A stretch of DNA of 64,000 bases from Opitutus sp. (GTDB lineage: Bacteria > Verrucomicrobiota > Verrucomicrobiia > Opitutales > Opitutaceae), in NCBI GenBank assembly GCA_009695305.1, contig SIBG01000006.1:1-64000 (forward strand), given 5' to 3'. The notes under the pieces were generated by a model that was not told the origin of the DNA, made no database searches, and worked only from the letters and a program-made list of their open reading frames with translations. The position numbers and the translations under genes are program-made. Within the stretch, counting starts at the first letter, position 1. Each line of letters starts with the position of its first letter. Shown here in pieces: positions 9,127-19,240 of the stretch.

Positions 9127-9966
9127 TCAGAGCTGGACGAGCGCGCGGCGGGCGGCAGCGCGGACGCTGCCGTCGGCGGTCTCGGTCTGGGAAATTTTTT
9201 CGAGCGCGGGTGCGGCTTCGTGGTCGCGGGCGGCGGCGAGGAAATCGATCATCGCGAGCTGCACGAGTGGGCTCTGCTCGCGGGGGAGCGAAGCCAGCAC
9301 GCCGGCGCGGACGATCTCCTGGTCGGCGTGAGGATAGAGGGCCTCGACGGCGCAAAGCCGGACGTTCGTGCTGGGGTCGAGCGCGAGGGCACCGATGAGA
9401 TAGTTCAGGATTTGCTGGTTTGGGTTCTCGAGCCGGGCGGAGGTGAGCACGCCCCGGAGGCGATCGTTGGCCGGGCGCTGCGTCTGTTGTTGGAGGAACG
9501 AGTAGCCGACGAGCTGGCTCATCGTGTCGACCTTCGTGCGCAACGCGGCGAGCTCCCGCTGCGTCGCGGGATCGGTGGCGGGTGCGGCGACGGCGGGCGC
9601 GGGGGCATACCGGGCGCCCGCCAGAAAACCAAAGAGGAGTAACGTGGCGCCGGCCACGGGCGAAAGGAACCACCGCCAGAGCGCTACGCGAGCGGGGCGG
9701 GGTTCCCGCGCGGCAGTGGCACCGCCGCGGCTGACGGCGGCGTGCTTCTCCTCCTCCAGCATCGCGTAGAAATTTTGCCGCAGACGCGGGGAGGGCGAAG
9801 ACGTGGGCATGGTGTCGAGGGCGGCCAGGGTTTGGCTGAGGGCGGAGAACTCGCGTTGGCAGTCGGGACAGCCGGCGAGATGGGTGCGGGCCTCGAGTTG
9901 GGCGTTGGCGGCGGTGCGGCGGTCGAGGAGCACGGGGAAGATATCGCGGGCATCGGAGCAGTTCAT
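9127..9966 (-). CDS. Putative anti-sigma factor: zinc-finger (HxxxCxxC) N-terminus, TM, HEAT-like C-terminus
   Basis: MNCSDARDIFPVLLDRRTAANAQLEARTHLAGCPDCQREF, TM around VAGATLLLFGFLAGARYA, HEAT-like helices at the C-terminus; overlaps the upstream sigma gene. Confidence 0.75.
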   Translation of the reverse strand: MNCSDARDIFPVLLDRRTAANAQLEARTHLAGCPDCQREFSALSQTLAALDTMPTSSPSPRLRQNFYAMLEEEKHAAVSRGGATAAREPRPARVALWRWFLSPVAGATLLLFGFLAGARYAPAPAVAAPATDPATQRELAALRTKVDTMSQLVGYSFLQQQTQRPANDRLRGVLTSARLENPNQQILNYLIGALALDPSTNVRLCAVEALYPHADQEIVRAGVLASLPREQSPLVQLAMIDFLAAARDHEAAPALEKISQTETADGSVRAAARRALVQL

Positions 9967-10613
9967 GAGAGGGATTGTTTTTGCAGTTGAAAATATGAGT
10001 TGCGCAGCTCGCGGAGCGCACGGTGGGCGCGGACCTTGGCGGCGCCCACGGAGCATTCGAGGATGCCGGCGACCTCGGCGAACGAGAGCTCCTGAAACCG
10101 CGAGAGCAGGAGCACCTCGCGGTCGCCGTGGTCGAGCCGCGCGAGCGCAACGTGGAGGAGAGCGTGGTCGTCGCGGGTGGCGGCGCGCTCGGCGGCGTGG
10201 GGCGCTTCGTCGGCGTGATAGTGGAGGTCGGAGGGATCGGTGGCGTAGGGCGCGGCGTTGGCCTTGCGGAAATAATCGGCGGCACAGCGGCGCGCGAGGT
10301 GATACATCCAAGCCGTCAGGCTGCCGTCGTCGCGATAGGTGTGGCGGTATTTCAGCATCCGCTGGAAGACGGTCTGGGCGATATCTTCGGCCGCCGGCCG
10401 GTGGCCGGTGAGTTTCACGAGAAAACCGAACAGCGGGCCGTGATGGCGCTCGAAGAGTTCGCCCAGGGCGTCGAGCTCGCCATCGCGGACAGCCAGCATC
10501 AGGGCGTGGTCGGAGCGTTGGGCGGGGGCGGTATCCACGGGGGCGAGGGAGCCGGAGCGATTAAGCACGGCCGGGCGCGAGTGAACATTGATTTCGTCGA
10601 TGGTGGCAATCAC
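9963..10613 (-). CDS. ECF RNA polymerase sigma factor (sigma-70 family)
   Basis: LTGHRPAAEDIAQTVFQRMLKY..LTAWMYHLARRCAADYFRK (region 2) and DREVLLLSRFQELSFAEVAGILECSVGAAKVRAHRALREL (region 4). Confidence 0.9.
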   Translation of the reverse strand: MIATIDEINVHSRPAVLNRSGSLAPVDTAPAQRSDHALMLAVRDGELDALGELFERHHGPLFGFLVKLTGHRPAAEDIAQTVFQRMLKYRHTYRDDGSLTAWMYHLARRCAADYFRKANAAPYATDPSDLHYHADEAPHAAERAATRDDHALLHVALARLDHGDREVLLLSRFQELSFAEVAGILECSVGAAKVRAHRALRELRNSYFQLQKQSLS

Positions 10614-10764
10614 GGCGGGAGGACATTGTTGGTGATGCCGGAGAGAACCGGGCGGAGCGGGAATGGTTACAGGTTTTTCCTGCCCCCGCGGTCACCCTCT
10701 TTCGCCTCTGGCTGGCCGAAGATTAGCGTTTATCCGCGAAGATTAGCGGTTATCGGTTTGACCC

Positions 10765-11709
10765 ATGAACCGCCGCGATTTCCTCGTTCGCTCCTCGTTG
10801 TTCGCCTCCGCGGGCCTGCTGGCCCGTGCTAAGTTGTCCGCGCAAGCCCCCACGGGCGGCGCCCGGCCGGCCATGTCACCGGCTCCGGCCATTACCGAGT
10901 TTCGTCCGCTCCGGCGCGACGTGGGAATTTTCACCGGTCGCGGTGGCACGATTGGCTGGCTCGCGAACCGGGAGGCACTGGTCGTCGTTGACACGCAGTT
11001 TCCCGATACCGCGGCCACCTGCCTGGCGGGGCTGCCGGGCCGCGGTGCCCGCGGGCTCGACGTGGTGATCAACTCGCATCACCACGGCGACCACACCGGC
11101 GGCAATGCCGTTTTCAAACCCGCGACAAAAACCATCGTCGCCCACGCCAACGTGCCGAAGCTCCAGTTCGCTGCCGCCGAAAAAGCCGGCAACCTCGACA
11201 AGCAGGTTTACGCCGACACGACGTTTACCGATGTGTGGCGTCGCGAACTCGGCACCGAACTCATCACCGCGCGCTATCATGGTGTCGCGCACACGAGCGG
11301 CGATGTGACGATCCATTTCGAGAAAGCGAATGTCGTGCACCTGGGTGACCTGATGTTCAACCGGCTCTACCCCGTCATCGACCGCGGTGCCGGTGGGAGC
11401 ATCCGCCATTGGATCACCGTGCTGGAGGAGATCGAGAAGACCTACCCGGCCGATGCGATTTATGTCTTCGGCCACGGCAACCCGAAGTTCGGTGTGACTG
11501 GCCAGCGCGGGGAGTTGCTGGTGTTGCGCGACTATCTGAGCGGCCTGCTCGACTACACGGCCAAGAAAATCGCGGCGGGGGAGGCGAAGGAAAAAATCGT
11601 GGCGCTCGAAAATCTCCCCGGCTTCGCGGATTTCCACACGCCGCTGCCGAACCGGCTGAGCGGAAACCTCGCGACGGCGTTTGATGAGCTGACCGACAAG
11701 AAGAGCTGA
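10765..11709 (+). CDS. MBL-fold metallo-hydrolase with Tat-like signal
   Basis: MNRRDFLVRSSLFASAGLL; VVINSHHHGDHTGGNAVF. Confidence 0.88.
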   Translation: MNRRDFLVRSSLFASAGLLARAKLSAQAPTGGARPAMSPAPAITEFRPLRRDVGIFTGRGGTIGWLANREALVVVDTQFPDTAATCLAGLPGRGARGLDVVINSHHHGDHTGGNAVFKPATKTIVAHANVPKLQFAAAEKAGNLDKQVYADTTFTDVWRRELGTELITARYHGVAHTSGDVTIHFEKANVVHLGDLMFNRLYPVIDRGAGGSIRHWITVLEEIEKTYPADAIYVFGHGNPKFGVTGQRGELLVLRDYLSGLLDYTAKKIAAGEAKEKIVALENLPGFADFHTPLPNRLSGNLATAFDELTDKKS

Positions 11710-11790
11710 GCGCTCGGGTGGACGGTGGGGGCCGGCACTGCCAGCGAGTGGAGCATTGTCGGCTGGCAGGCGGTCGCCGCGACCGGGGCC

Positions 11791-12543
11791 TCAGCCCAGC
11801 AGCTGTTTCGCCATCGCGTGGATCATGCGCGGCAGGTCGTAGGGAAAGCGTGCGGTGATCAGGTTGCCGTCGACCACACAGGGTTCGTCCAGCACCGTGG
11901 CACCCGCGTTGGCGAGGTCGGGATGGATATTCCAGACGGCGGTGGCCTTCCGCCCTTTGAGGATGCCTGCGCTCACCATCACCCACTGGCCATGACAGAT
12001 GGCGCAGGTCGGTTTACCGGCGGCCCACATGTCGCGGACAAACGCCTGCGCCAACGGATCGGCCCGCAGGGCATCGGGGTTCCAGCAGCCGCCCGGGAAG
12101 ATGCAGGCGTCATAGTCGGCGACTTTCGCTTGATCGAGATAGCGGTCGATCTTGAGCCACCCGGCATTCTCCATGAGCCGGATCGCCAGGACGTGCGTGG
12201 CGCACTGCGCTGGAAAGCGCAGCCCGAGCGTCGGATGAAATTCGCCGATCCGCGGCGACACGACGTGCACCGTGGCCCCGTGTTCGGCGAGCCAGCGGAT
12301 CGAACCCGTGATCTCCACTTCCTCGACGCCGTTGGTGCAGCAAATGGCGATCATTTTCCCCTTCAACAGCGCCGGGTTGGTCGGCGGATCAAAGAGGAAA
12401 TGATGCAGCTCGCGGTTTAACTCGCCGTCGGCGGTGGTCAAAAGCTCGGTCGAAATCGATGGCACGAGCGCGGGTGTCATCAGAGTCTGAGCACGCAGAA
12501 TCGCGGCGTTGCGAGCCGGGGCGGAATCGGGTGAGGCGTTCAT
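11791..12543 (-). CDS. DJ-1/PfpI family protein
   Basis: DACIFPGGCWNPDALRADPLAQAFVRDMWAAGKPTCAICHGQWVMVSAG. Confidence 0.88.
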   Translation of the reverse strand: MNASPDSAPARNAAILRAQTLMTPALVPSISTELLTTADGELNRELHHFLFDPPTNPALLKGKMIAICCTNGVEEVEITGSIRWLAEHGATVHVVSPRIGEFHPTLGLRFPAQCATHVLAIRLMENAGWLKIDRYLDQAKVADYDACIFPGGCWNPDALRADPLAQAFVRDMWAAGKPTCAICHGQWVMVSAGILKGRKATAVWNIHPDLANAGATVLDEPCVVDGNLITARFPYDLPRMIHAMAKQLLG

Positions 12544-12815
12544 GCGGATGCAGACCGGAGTTGAGCCCTCCGCCGGCGAACTGGCAAGGATGGCAAAAGC
12601 ACGTCGGGCTTGAATCCTGACCCGAGTGCCCCCGTGACGCACAGCGCCGACCGGTGAAGAGTCACGCCGTGACGACTCTCGCGTCATCGTAGGTGGTAGA
12701 TGAGTCACTCGCGCGAACTGAAAGATTATCAACCTGAGGTTGCCGTGAACTGACGGACACAAGCTTGGGGACCAAAGGAAACGACCCGGCACGCCATCGT
12801 GCGCTCGACGCGATC

Positions 12816-14552
12816 TCACCGAGCCGCGTTGACCCTCGCCTGCAAGGCTTCGAAGCGTGTGCGCGCGGCTGCGTCGGGGGCCAGGGTCAGGCCCAGGGTA
12901 ATCAGCCAGCGGGCGGTGTCGGTGAAGCCATGGCGGACGTTGAGTTCGGCGGTGCGGTGGACGAGTTCGGTGCGGTGCGGAAAAATGCGGACACCCTCCT
13001 CGAGCACGGCGAGTTGGGCGCGGGTGGGCGCTTGGGCGCAGACCGCCCAAACCTCGGCGATCAAAGTGTAGACTTCGGCCAGCGGCGGATCTTGTTCGCG
13101 CGCCGCCGACAGCGGCGTGAACACCTCACCGGCCTGCTCGGGGGTGAGACGGGGCTCGGCGCCGGCGCGTGGGGCGCCCAACGCGGCGAAGCGCAGCCGC
13201 GCGAGCTCGAACCACGCGCGCGGCCGAAGGGTCGTGCGGCCCGCGGCGGCGGCTTCAAGGAATTCGCGCGCGGCGGCGTCGTGGCCGGCGTCGACTTCGC
13301 ACAGGCCGAGCACCGCGAGCAACCGGGCGTCGCGGCTGCCGCGGTCGTAGGCGCGCAGCAGCGTGCGGCGGGCCTGCGCGAGATATTTTGGCGCGAGCGC
13401 CGGGAAGTGCGCTTGCACGTAACCAATCTCGAGCCGTTCCCAGTCGCCCCTGATTCGCGCGACTTCCACTTCGTTGGCCGGGCGCAACGGGTAGTCCGGC
13501 AGGCGCGGCCGTTGCGGCGGGCGGAGCGCGAGTTTTTCCCGAATGGCTTCCGGGAGATAAGCCGTGAGCTGCTGCTGCGCCGTCGCGAAATCGAGGCCGA
13601 AGCACTCCTGAAAAAGCGCCTCCGTCACCGGCTCGACCGCGGCGCGCGCCGTAAAGTTCCAGAGCGCCGCCCGCCGGGGCGCGCCACGGCCACCGAGCCC
13701 CCAATGCACAAACAAGGCGGCCTGCGCCTGCCACCGCGACAGCCCTTCGCCCAGCGCCGGGTCGTCCGGAGAAGCGTTGCCCGCGAAAAACTCCGGCAGC
13801 GGCCGCAACGGTTGGTTCGCTTCCGGACCGGCTTTCAGCGCCGCACTGGCCGAGGCCGCTGGCCAGTCCAGCCGGTTGAGCGTGAGCGCGTCTTCGGTGA
13901 ATTCGGCCCGCGCAAATAACGTGAGGACGCCGCTGCCGAACCACGGGGGCAACGCGGGCAGACGGTTCCGCAGGACAAAAGCGACGTAGTCCGGCGCGAG
14001 CGCGACGCGGTTGGCGTGGAACTCCTTTTCGCGCACGATGGCAAACAGCGTCCCCGTGTCGCGATCCCACAGCCGAAGGTTCGGCAGGAACGTATAGCGC
14101 GGCGGCGGCGGGCGGCGGCGCAGGCGACCGTCGTTGAGCGGCTCCGCGGGGTCGGCGAGGCGGTCCTGCTCGGCCGAGGTCAGGGCCAGTTGCGCCACGA
14201 CTTCCTGCGACGTAGGGGGCGGTTGCGCGCTGTCGACGAAAAGCAGGGTTTGTTTCTCGGTCATTTTCATCTGCAGCGCGGGGGGTAGCAGTTCGCCCAG
14301 CAGAGCGTGCAGACGGTGATGGTTCGCGATGAGTTCGCGCGTGAGCCGCTCCGGGCAGGACGACAATACCTCCAAACCGGCCACGTCCGCGTAGCGCCAC
14401 GGCAACGCTTGAGCCTTCTCCTCGACGAGGAAAGGCGGCAGCGCGACCACCCGGCCCTCCGCGGCCCCGGCCGCGAAGGCACCGAGCACGAGTCCGGCGG
14501 CAAGCGAAAGGAAGTGGCGGCATCGGCTCATCGGTGGAAAATCGAGCGCCAC
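12816..14552 (-). CDS. Hypothetical secreted protein with TPR-like C-terminal region
   Basis: Long ORF, signal peptide MSRCRHFLSLAAGLVLGAFAAGAAEG, helical repeats; antisense ORFs lack family signatures. Confidence 0.7.
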   Translation of the reverse strand: MALDFPPMSRCRHFLSLAAGLVLGAFAAGAAEGRVVALPPFLVEEKAQALPWRYADVAGLEVLSSCPERLTRELIANHHRLHALLGELLPPALQMKMTEKQTLLFVDSAQPPPTSQEVVAQLALTSAEQDRLADPAEPLNDGRLRRRPPPPRYTFLPNLRLWDRDTGTLFAIVREKEFHANRVALAPDYVAFVLRNRLPALPPWFGSGVLTLFARAEFTEDALTLNRLDWPAASASAALKAGPEANQPLRPLPEFFAGNASPDDPALGEGLSRWQAQAALFVHWGLGGRGAPRRAALWNFTARAAVEPVTEALFQECFGLDFATAQQQLTAYLPEAIREKLALRPPQRPRLPDYPLRPANEVEVARIRGDWERLEIGYVQAHFPALAPKYLAQARRTLLRAYDRGSRDARLLAVLGLCEVDAGHDAAAREFLEAAAAGRTTLRPRAWFELARLRFAALGAPRAGAEPRLTPEQAGEVFTPLSAAREQDPPLAEVYTLIAEVWAVCAQAPTRAQLAVLEEGVRIFPHRTELVHRTAELNVRHGFTDTARWLITLGLTLAPDAAARTRFEALQARVNAAR

Positions 14553-14638
14553 GCTAGGCCGAAAATTTCACAGCCGTGAACATGATTCTCAGAGAAATTT
14601 CCGTCTGCCCTGCCCCGCCCGGGCGGAGATTTCACCCG

Positions 14639-14768
14639 ATACCAACGTCCCGTAATTTTAAACCTTTGTCATGGCGAGGTGCGCGAAGCGCGCCGTGGCA
14701 ATCCAGCTGGACTGCTTCCTCGCTGCGCTCCTCGCCATGACAGTCTAAATCATAGGGGACGTTGGTAT
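14639..14768. repeat. TIR-bounded palindromic repeat, copy 3
   Basis: Perfect 12-bp terminal inverted repeats ATACCAACGTCC / GGACGTTGGTAT flank an inner palindrome TGTCATGGCGAGG...CCTCGCCATGACAG. Confidence 0.85.
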
Positions 14769-14930
14769 GGGCCGGGGATTACGATCGCTGCGGATCGTCG
14801 CACGCGGCGACGATTTTTCGGAGACCAGTTCTTTGGCCGCGGATTGCGCCGATGACACGGATGGTTCCCAGCCATCTCGGCCTTGATCCGCGCCATCGTT
14901 CGAGCGCCGGCAGGGCCGCGCGCGGTGGGC

Positions 14931-16124
14931 TCAGAAGGGCATCGCGCCGAGGTTGAGGGCGCGGTCCGTGAACCAGGCGGCGCCGAAGAGTGCGAGGAGG
15001 CCGGAGATCGCGATGATCGTGCGGCGTTCGTGTTGGCCCCGGCGCAACCATGCGACGAGCGGCAGCGCGGCGGCGATGAAGGCGAGCTGGCCGATCTCCA
15101 CGCCGACGTTGAATGAGAGCAGGCAGCGCACGAGGCTGGTGGTGGGCAGATTCATTTCGCCCAGCACGTTGGCGAAACCGAAGCCGTGGATCAGGCCGAA
15201 GCCAAACGTGAGCATCCACCGGCGCTCGGTCGGCGCGCCGCGCAAATTCTGAATCGCGACGTAAATGATGGTGGCCGCGATGCCCGATTCGACGAGGCGC
15301 ACGGGCAGGCGCATGACATCGAGCGCGGCGAGAATCAGCGTGAGGCTGTGGGCGACCGTGAACGAGGTGACGATTTTCACCAGCTCGCGAAAACGGCTGG
15401 CCACGACCAGCGCGAGGAGGAAGCAGAGGTGATCGTAGCCGAAAAAAATGTGCGCGAGGCCGAGCCGGAGGAATTGCCAGAGGCGTTGCCAGAGCGGCGG
15501 CTCGTAGCCGGTCACGTAGTCGTAGTCGGGCTCGAAGCGCGTGAAGGTGACCTCGTGCGTGGCGCCGCGGTGGTCGAACGAGCCGAGCACCGTGTGGCGA
15601 TCGCTGAGTGGTGCGATGAAGCGGAACGCGAGCGCCACATTTTCCGGCGGGTCGGCCACGGGCCGGCGAAAGTCGAAGTGGATCAGGCCGCTGGCGGTGT
15701 GGTAATCGGCCTCGGCGATCGCGTCGCCGGAGTCGGGCGGCCAGACGAAGCCGCCGGGCGCGCCGAAGTCGGCGGTCGTCGCGTCGATCTCAATGGCGAT
15801 ATGGCGGCGGAGAAACGCGTGAATCTCCGGCAGGCCGCGCTGCAACTCGGCGCGCGTCGTGCGGCCGTCGCGGTCGGCATCGAGCGCCACGACCTTTTGC
15901 AGGGTGAAGAGATCGTAGGTGAAGCGGAAGCGGACTTCGTGCTCGCCGATGGTGACGCGCGCATAGCTGGTATCGGGATTGTGCGCGCGGGCGACGAGTG
16001 GGGCGAGGAGGAGGGCGGCGAGGAGCGGAAGCAGCCGGGAGCAACGCGACGGGAGCGTCGCGTTTCTAGCAAACCGGCAGGAGCGCGCGCGGCTCAACGG
16101 GAGCTCGGCTCGTATTTGATCCAC
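14931..16124 (-). CDS. HupE/UreJ-family membrane protein
   Basis: GLAHIFFGYDHLCFLLALVVASRF...SFTVAHSLTLILAAL...FGLIHGFGFANVL. Confidence 0.85.
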   Translation of the reverse strand: MDQIRAELPLSRARSCRFARNATLPSRCSRLLPLLAALLLAPLVARAHNPDTSYARVTIGEHEVRFRFTYDLFTLQKVVALDADRDGRTTRAELQRGLPEIHAFLRRHIAIEIDATTADFGAPGGFVWPPDSGDAIAEADYHTASGLIHFDFRRPVADPPENVALAFRFIAPLSDRHTVLGSFDHRGATHEVTFTRFEPDYDYVTGYEPPLWQRLWQFLRLGLAHIFFGYDHLCFLLALVVASRFRELVKIVTSFTVAHSLTLILAALDVMRLPVRLVESGIAATIIYVAIQNLRGAPTERRWMLTFGFGLIHGFGFANVLGEMNLPTTSLVRCLLSFNVGVEIGQLAFIAAALPLVAWLRRGQHERRTIIAISGLLALFGAAWFTDRALNLGAMPF

Positions 16125-19100
16125 ATCGGCGAGGCCCAGACGAGTTCGCCGACGGTCTCACTTGGGCCGGGGGACTGCTCCCCGCGCACATAGTAGTAGC
16201 TCGTTTTTCCGGGCTCGGGCTTCGGGTCGGTCCAGGTGAACTCGACCTCCGCTTTGTTCGGTTCGCCGAGGACGATTTCCACGTCGTCCTTCACCAGGGT
16301 GATTTTTTTGAACGGCGCGGTGCCGATGAACTTGACGCGCACGGTGGGCGCGGTGGCGGTGGTGAATTCATCGCCCATCATATAGCTGCGGCCACCGGTC
16401 GTGCAGGTGTATTCGGCGATGATGTTGTCGGTGGCGGCGTAGGTGTGGCGCTGGCGCATCGCCTGGAGGAGCGCGGAGCGGGAGTTGTCCTCGGCGACGA
16501 CGAGCGCGTAGCTGATGTGCGTGGAGCCGTGATCGCTGCTCGACTCGAACGAGAAGCGGTAGCCGCGCTTGAGCGCGAGATTGATGAAACCGAGCGGTTC
16601 CCAGCCGCCGATCGAATCGTCGGCGTTGGGGCTGCGCGGGGCGCCGGGGCGCTCGTAGTTTTGCCGCGCGCCCTGGTAGATCTCGACCATCGGCTCGCCC
16701 TGCGGATCCCAGTCGCGCCAGTCGGTGCCCATGCTGGTGGCGGAGGTGTGGGACGCGCAGACGCCGTGGAAGAATTTCAGGTAGGCAAACAGCATCGTCG
16801 TATCGGGCGCGTGGACTTCGGGGCTGCGCTCCGTGATGGGGAGGCGCGGGAGCGTGCGCACGCCGCGCTGTTCGAAGACGACATTGCGATGGCCCTCGGG
16901 GTAGCGGACGCTGCGCTCGTAGGTGAAGGGTGGCTCGAAGGCCCCGGCGATCCGGAAGGCGTCGGTGGTTTTTTGCGTGAGCCACCAGGTGTATTCGCGG
17001 CCGTTGCCGTTGTCGTGGTCGCCGCAGCCGAGCCAGTCCATGCCGGCGACGTCGATCGCGTAGCGCCACATGTCTTCGAGCGGGCCGTCGCTGCCGCCGT
17101 CACCGGAAATTTCGGTGTGGCGGTGAAACTCACCGCGGATGACGCGGAGTTGTTTTCCCTCGTGGGCGAACCGGTAAGCGCGCGCGGCGGCGATGTCGCG
17201 GCGCTCCTTTTCCGTGGCGGCGGTGGCTCGGGCGTCCGCGGCCGGCGTGACGCGCGCGGGCTTGAGCGCGGCGGTGACTTTCGTCGCCGCGGGAGGTTCG
17301 AGGCGGCTGAGGAAAACATCGTTGTCAAACGGATCGACGTTGCCGTCGGTCGCGTTGCCGGCGCGGAATTGCTGGATGTGCCGGCTCTGGCGATAATCGC
17401 TGGAATGGGCGATGACGAGGCCGCCGGCGGGGTGCGGGGCGACGGCGGGGAGGTTGTAGAGCAGGTTGTCAGAATGCGGAACAAGGATGGGGCCGATCCA
17501 TTTCTGGCCGTCGTAATAGGTGGCGTAATTCATCCACACCGAACCCTGCGAGGTGAAGAAATTGCCCTCGCGGGCGCGCGCGAGCAGCCAGACGCGACCG
17601 TCACGATCGCAGACGATGCGGCCGAGATTGTTGTAGGTGCCGGTGCTTTCGGTCCCGGCCTCTTCACCGGCTTGACGCGTGACCGCCTCGGCTTCAGGCC
17701 GGCGCACGGGGAGCGCGGCGGGTCCGCGGCGCAGGCTGGCACCCGGCAGGCCCTGGGCCACGAGGGTGTCGGGCGCGAGCCATTGGCCGGCTTCGAGAAT
17801 CCTCATGCCGATGTGGCGATCGCGATAAAGGCCAATGCCTTCGTCGCGCACGAGGCCACCCCAGTCCTTGCCCCAAGTCGGGCCACTTTGCTCCCAACAT
17901 ACCCAGAGGCGGTTTTGCCGATCGTAGGTGATGGCGGGGCGCGCTTCGTATTGCGCCGAGTTGGCGGCGGGCTGGGCCGCGAGGGCCTTGCCGGCGGCGT
18001 CGAACTCGCGGAGCCAGATGTCGTAGTCGCCTTTGTCGTAGGTGTCCCACGCGATGGCGATGCGCCCGTCGGCCGCGGCGGCGATCGCGGGCGTCCAGCA
18101 CGTGCCGGTTTGAGTGGAAACGCGCTCGACGCTCGACCAGCCAGCGGCGGTCTGATGGCGCGCGAGAATGCGAAACACCCCGTCGCGCGCGCCCTGCCAC
18201 GCGACCCAGACGCGCCCCTGGGAGTCGGTGGCGGCGACGGCGTTGACGTCGGAGCCGGCATGGTTGGAAAGGTTAACCGGAGCGGAGAGTGTGTCGCCGG
18301 TGAGCGAGCGCGCCCAAATCTCGAAGTTCGCAGGAGCGGTGAGGTTTTGCCACGCGGAGTTTTCGCTCCAGATGATCCACACCGCGCCACGGCCGTCGAC
18401 GGCGAGCGCGACCTTGTAGATGTCACCCTTGCCGGCGGTCACGGCGATGGGTTCGCCAGGCTGGCCGTTCTTCACGGCGCGCAGCCAGACCTGATCGCCG
18501 CCGGGAGGCTGGGCGAGAAACGCGAAATCCGTCGGCGCCTTCGTCCAGGCCCGCACGCGTTCGTCGCGATCGATGCCGGAGGTGAAGCTGACGTGGGCGA
18601 CATAAGTGGTGCCATCGGCGGCAGTGGCGACAGCCGGAAAGTCGTCGTCGGTGCGCGCCTTCGTGAGGGGACGGGTGGCGGCAGTGCGCTCGAGATCGAC
18701 GGCGCCGCTGAGTTTTTCCGCGACCTTGCCGTAGGGAATATCGGCGAGCTTGAAGCTGAAGCTGCCCTGCGGGGTGGTGACATTGATGACGGATTCTTCG
18801 GTGACATCAACGAGGTGCAGGATGACGCCGTTGTCGGCCATCGGGCCGTCGGTTGCGGCGGCGGCCTTGCCCTTCTTTTTCCCGGCGGCGGCCGGTTGCT
18901 TTTGTTTCTGGGCGTTGGTGCGGCGGACGGTGAGCGGGCGCGTGTCGGCCTTCCAGCCGGTGGTGCCGTCGATCGCGTCGCTCTGTTGGAATCGCCAGCC
19001 GCTGATGCTGTCGACACGACCGGGCGCGACGGTGACGGTGCCGTCCCACTTGGTATTGCCCTGGTCGGTGAGGCCGAAACGGAGGCGCACGCCGGCTTCG

Positions 19101-19159
19101 TCGGCGTGGGCGAGGGCGAGGCACGAGAGCACGGCGAGGCAGAGGAGCGGCGATTTCAT
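16094..19159 (-). CDS. Large secreted protein: beta-propeller-like N-terminal part plus DUF3604/PHP-like C-terminal domain
   Basis: 1021 aa, signal peptide; RGEFHRHTEISGDGGSDGPLEDMWRYAIDVAGMDWLGCGDHDNGNGREYTWW. Confidence 0.8.
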   Translation of the reverse strand: MKSPLLCLAVLSCLALAHADEAGVRLRFGLTDQGNTKWDGTVTVAPGRVDSISGWRFQQSDAIDGTTGWKADTRPLTVRRTNAQKQKQPAAAGKKKGKAAAATDGPMADNGVILHLVDVTEESVINVTTPQGSFSFKLADIPYGKVAEKLSGAVDLERTAATRPLTKARTDDDFPAVATAADGTTYVAHVSFTSGIDRDERVRAWTKAPTDFAFLAQPPGGDQVWLRAVKNGQPGEPIAVTAGKGDIYKVALAVDGRGAVWIIWSENSAWQNLTAPANFEIWARSLTGDTLSAPVNLSNHAGSDVNAVAATDSQGRVWVAWQGARDGVFRILARHQTAAGWSSVERVSTQTGTCWTPAIAAAADGRIAIAWDTYDKGDYDIWLREFDAAGKALAAQPAANSAQYEARPAITYDRQNRLWVCWEQSGPTWGKDWGGLVRDEGIGLYRDRHIGMRILEAGQWLAPDTLVAQGLPGASLRRGPAALPVRRPEAEAVTRQAGEEAGTESTGTYNNLGRIVCDRDGRVWLLARAREGNFFTSQGSVWMNYATYYDGQKWIGPILVPHSDNLLYNLPAVAPHPAGGLVIAHSSDYRQSRHIQQFRAGNATDGNVDPFDNDVFLSRLEPPAATKVTAALKPARVTPAADARATAATEKERRDIAAARAYRFAHEGKQLRVIRGEFHRHTEISGDGGSDGPLEDMWRYAIDVAGMDWLGCGDHDNGNGREYTWWLTQKTTDAFRIAGAFEPPFTYERSVRYPEGHRNVVFEQRGVRTLPRLPITERSPEVHAPDTTMLFAYLKFFHGVCASHTSATSMGTDWRDWDPQGEPMVEIYQGARQNYERPGAPRSPNADDSIGGWEPLGFINLALKRGYRFSFESSSDHGSTHISYALVVAEDNSRSALLQAMRQRHTYAATDNIIAEYTCTTGGRSYMMGDEFTTATAPTVRVKFIGTAPFKKITLVKDDVEIVLGEPNKAEVEFTWTDPKPEPGKTSYYYVRGEQSPGPSETVGELVWASPMWIKYEPSSR

Positions 19160-19240
19160 AGGGGCGGGGGTGACGGGGCGGGCGAAACGGGGATGGGAGA
19201 AAATAATCGGAGTGGCTGGCCGGCGTCACCAAGAAAACGT

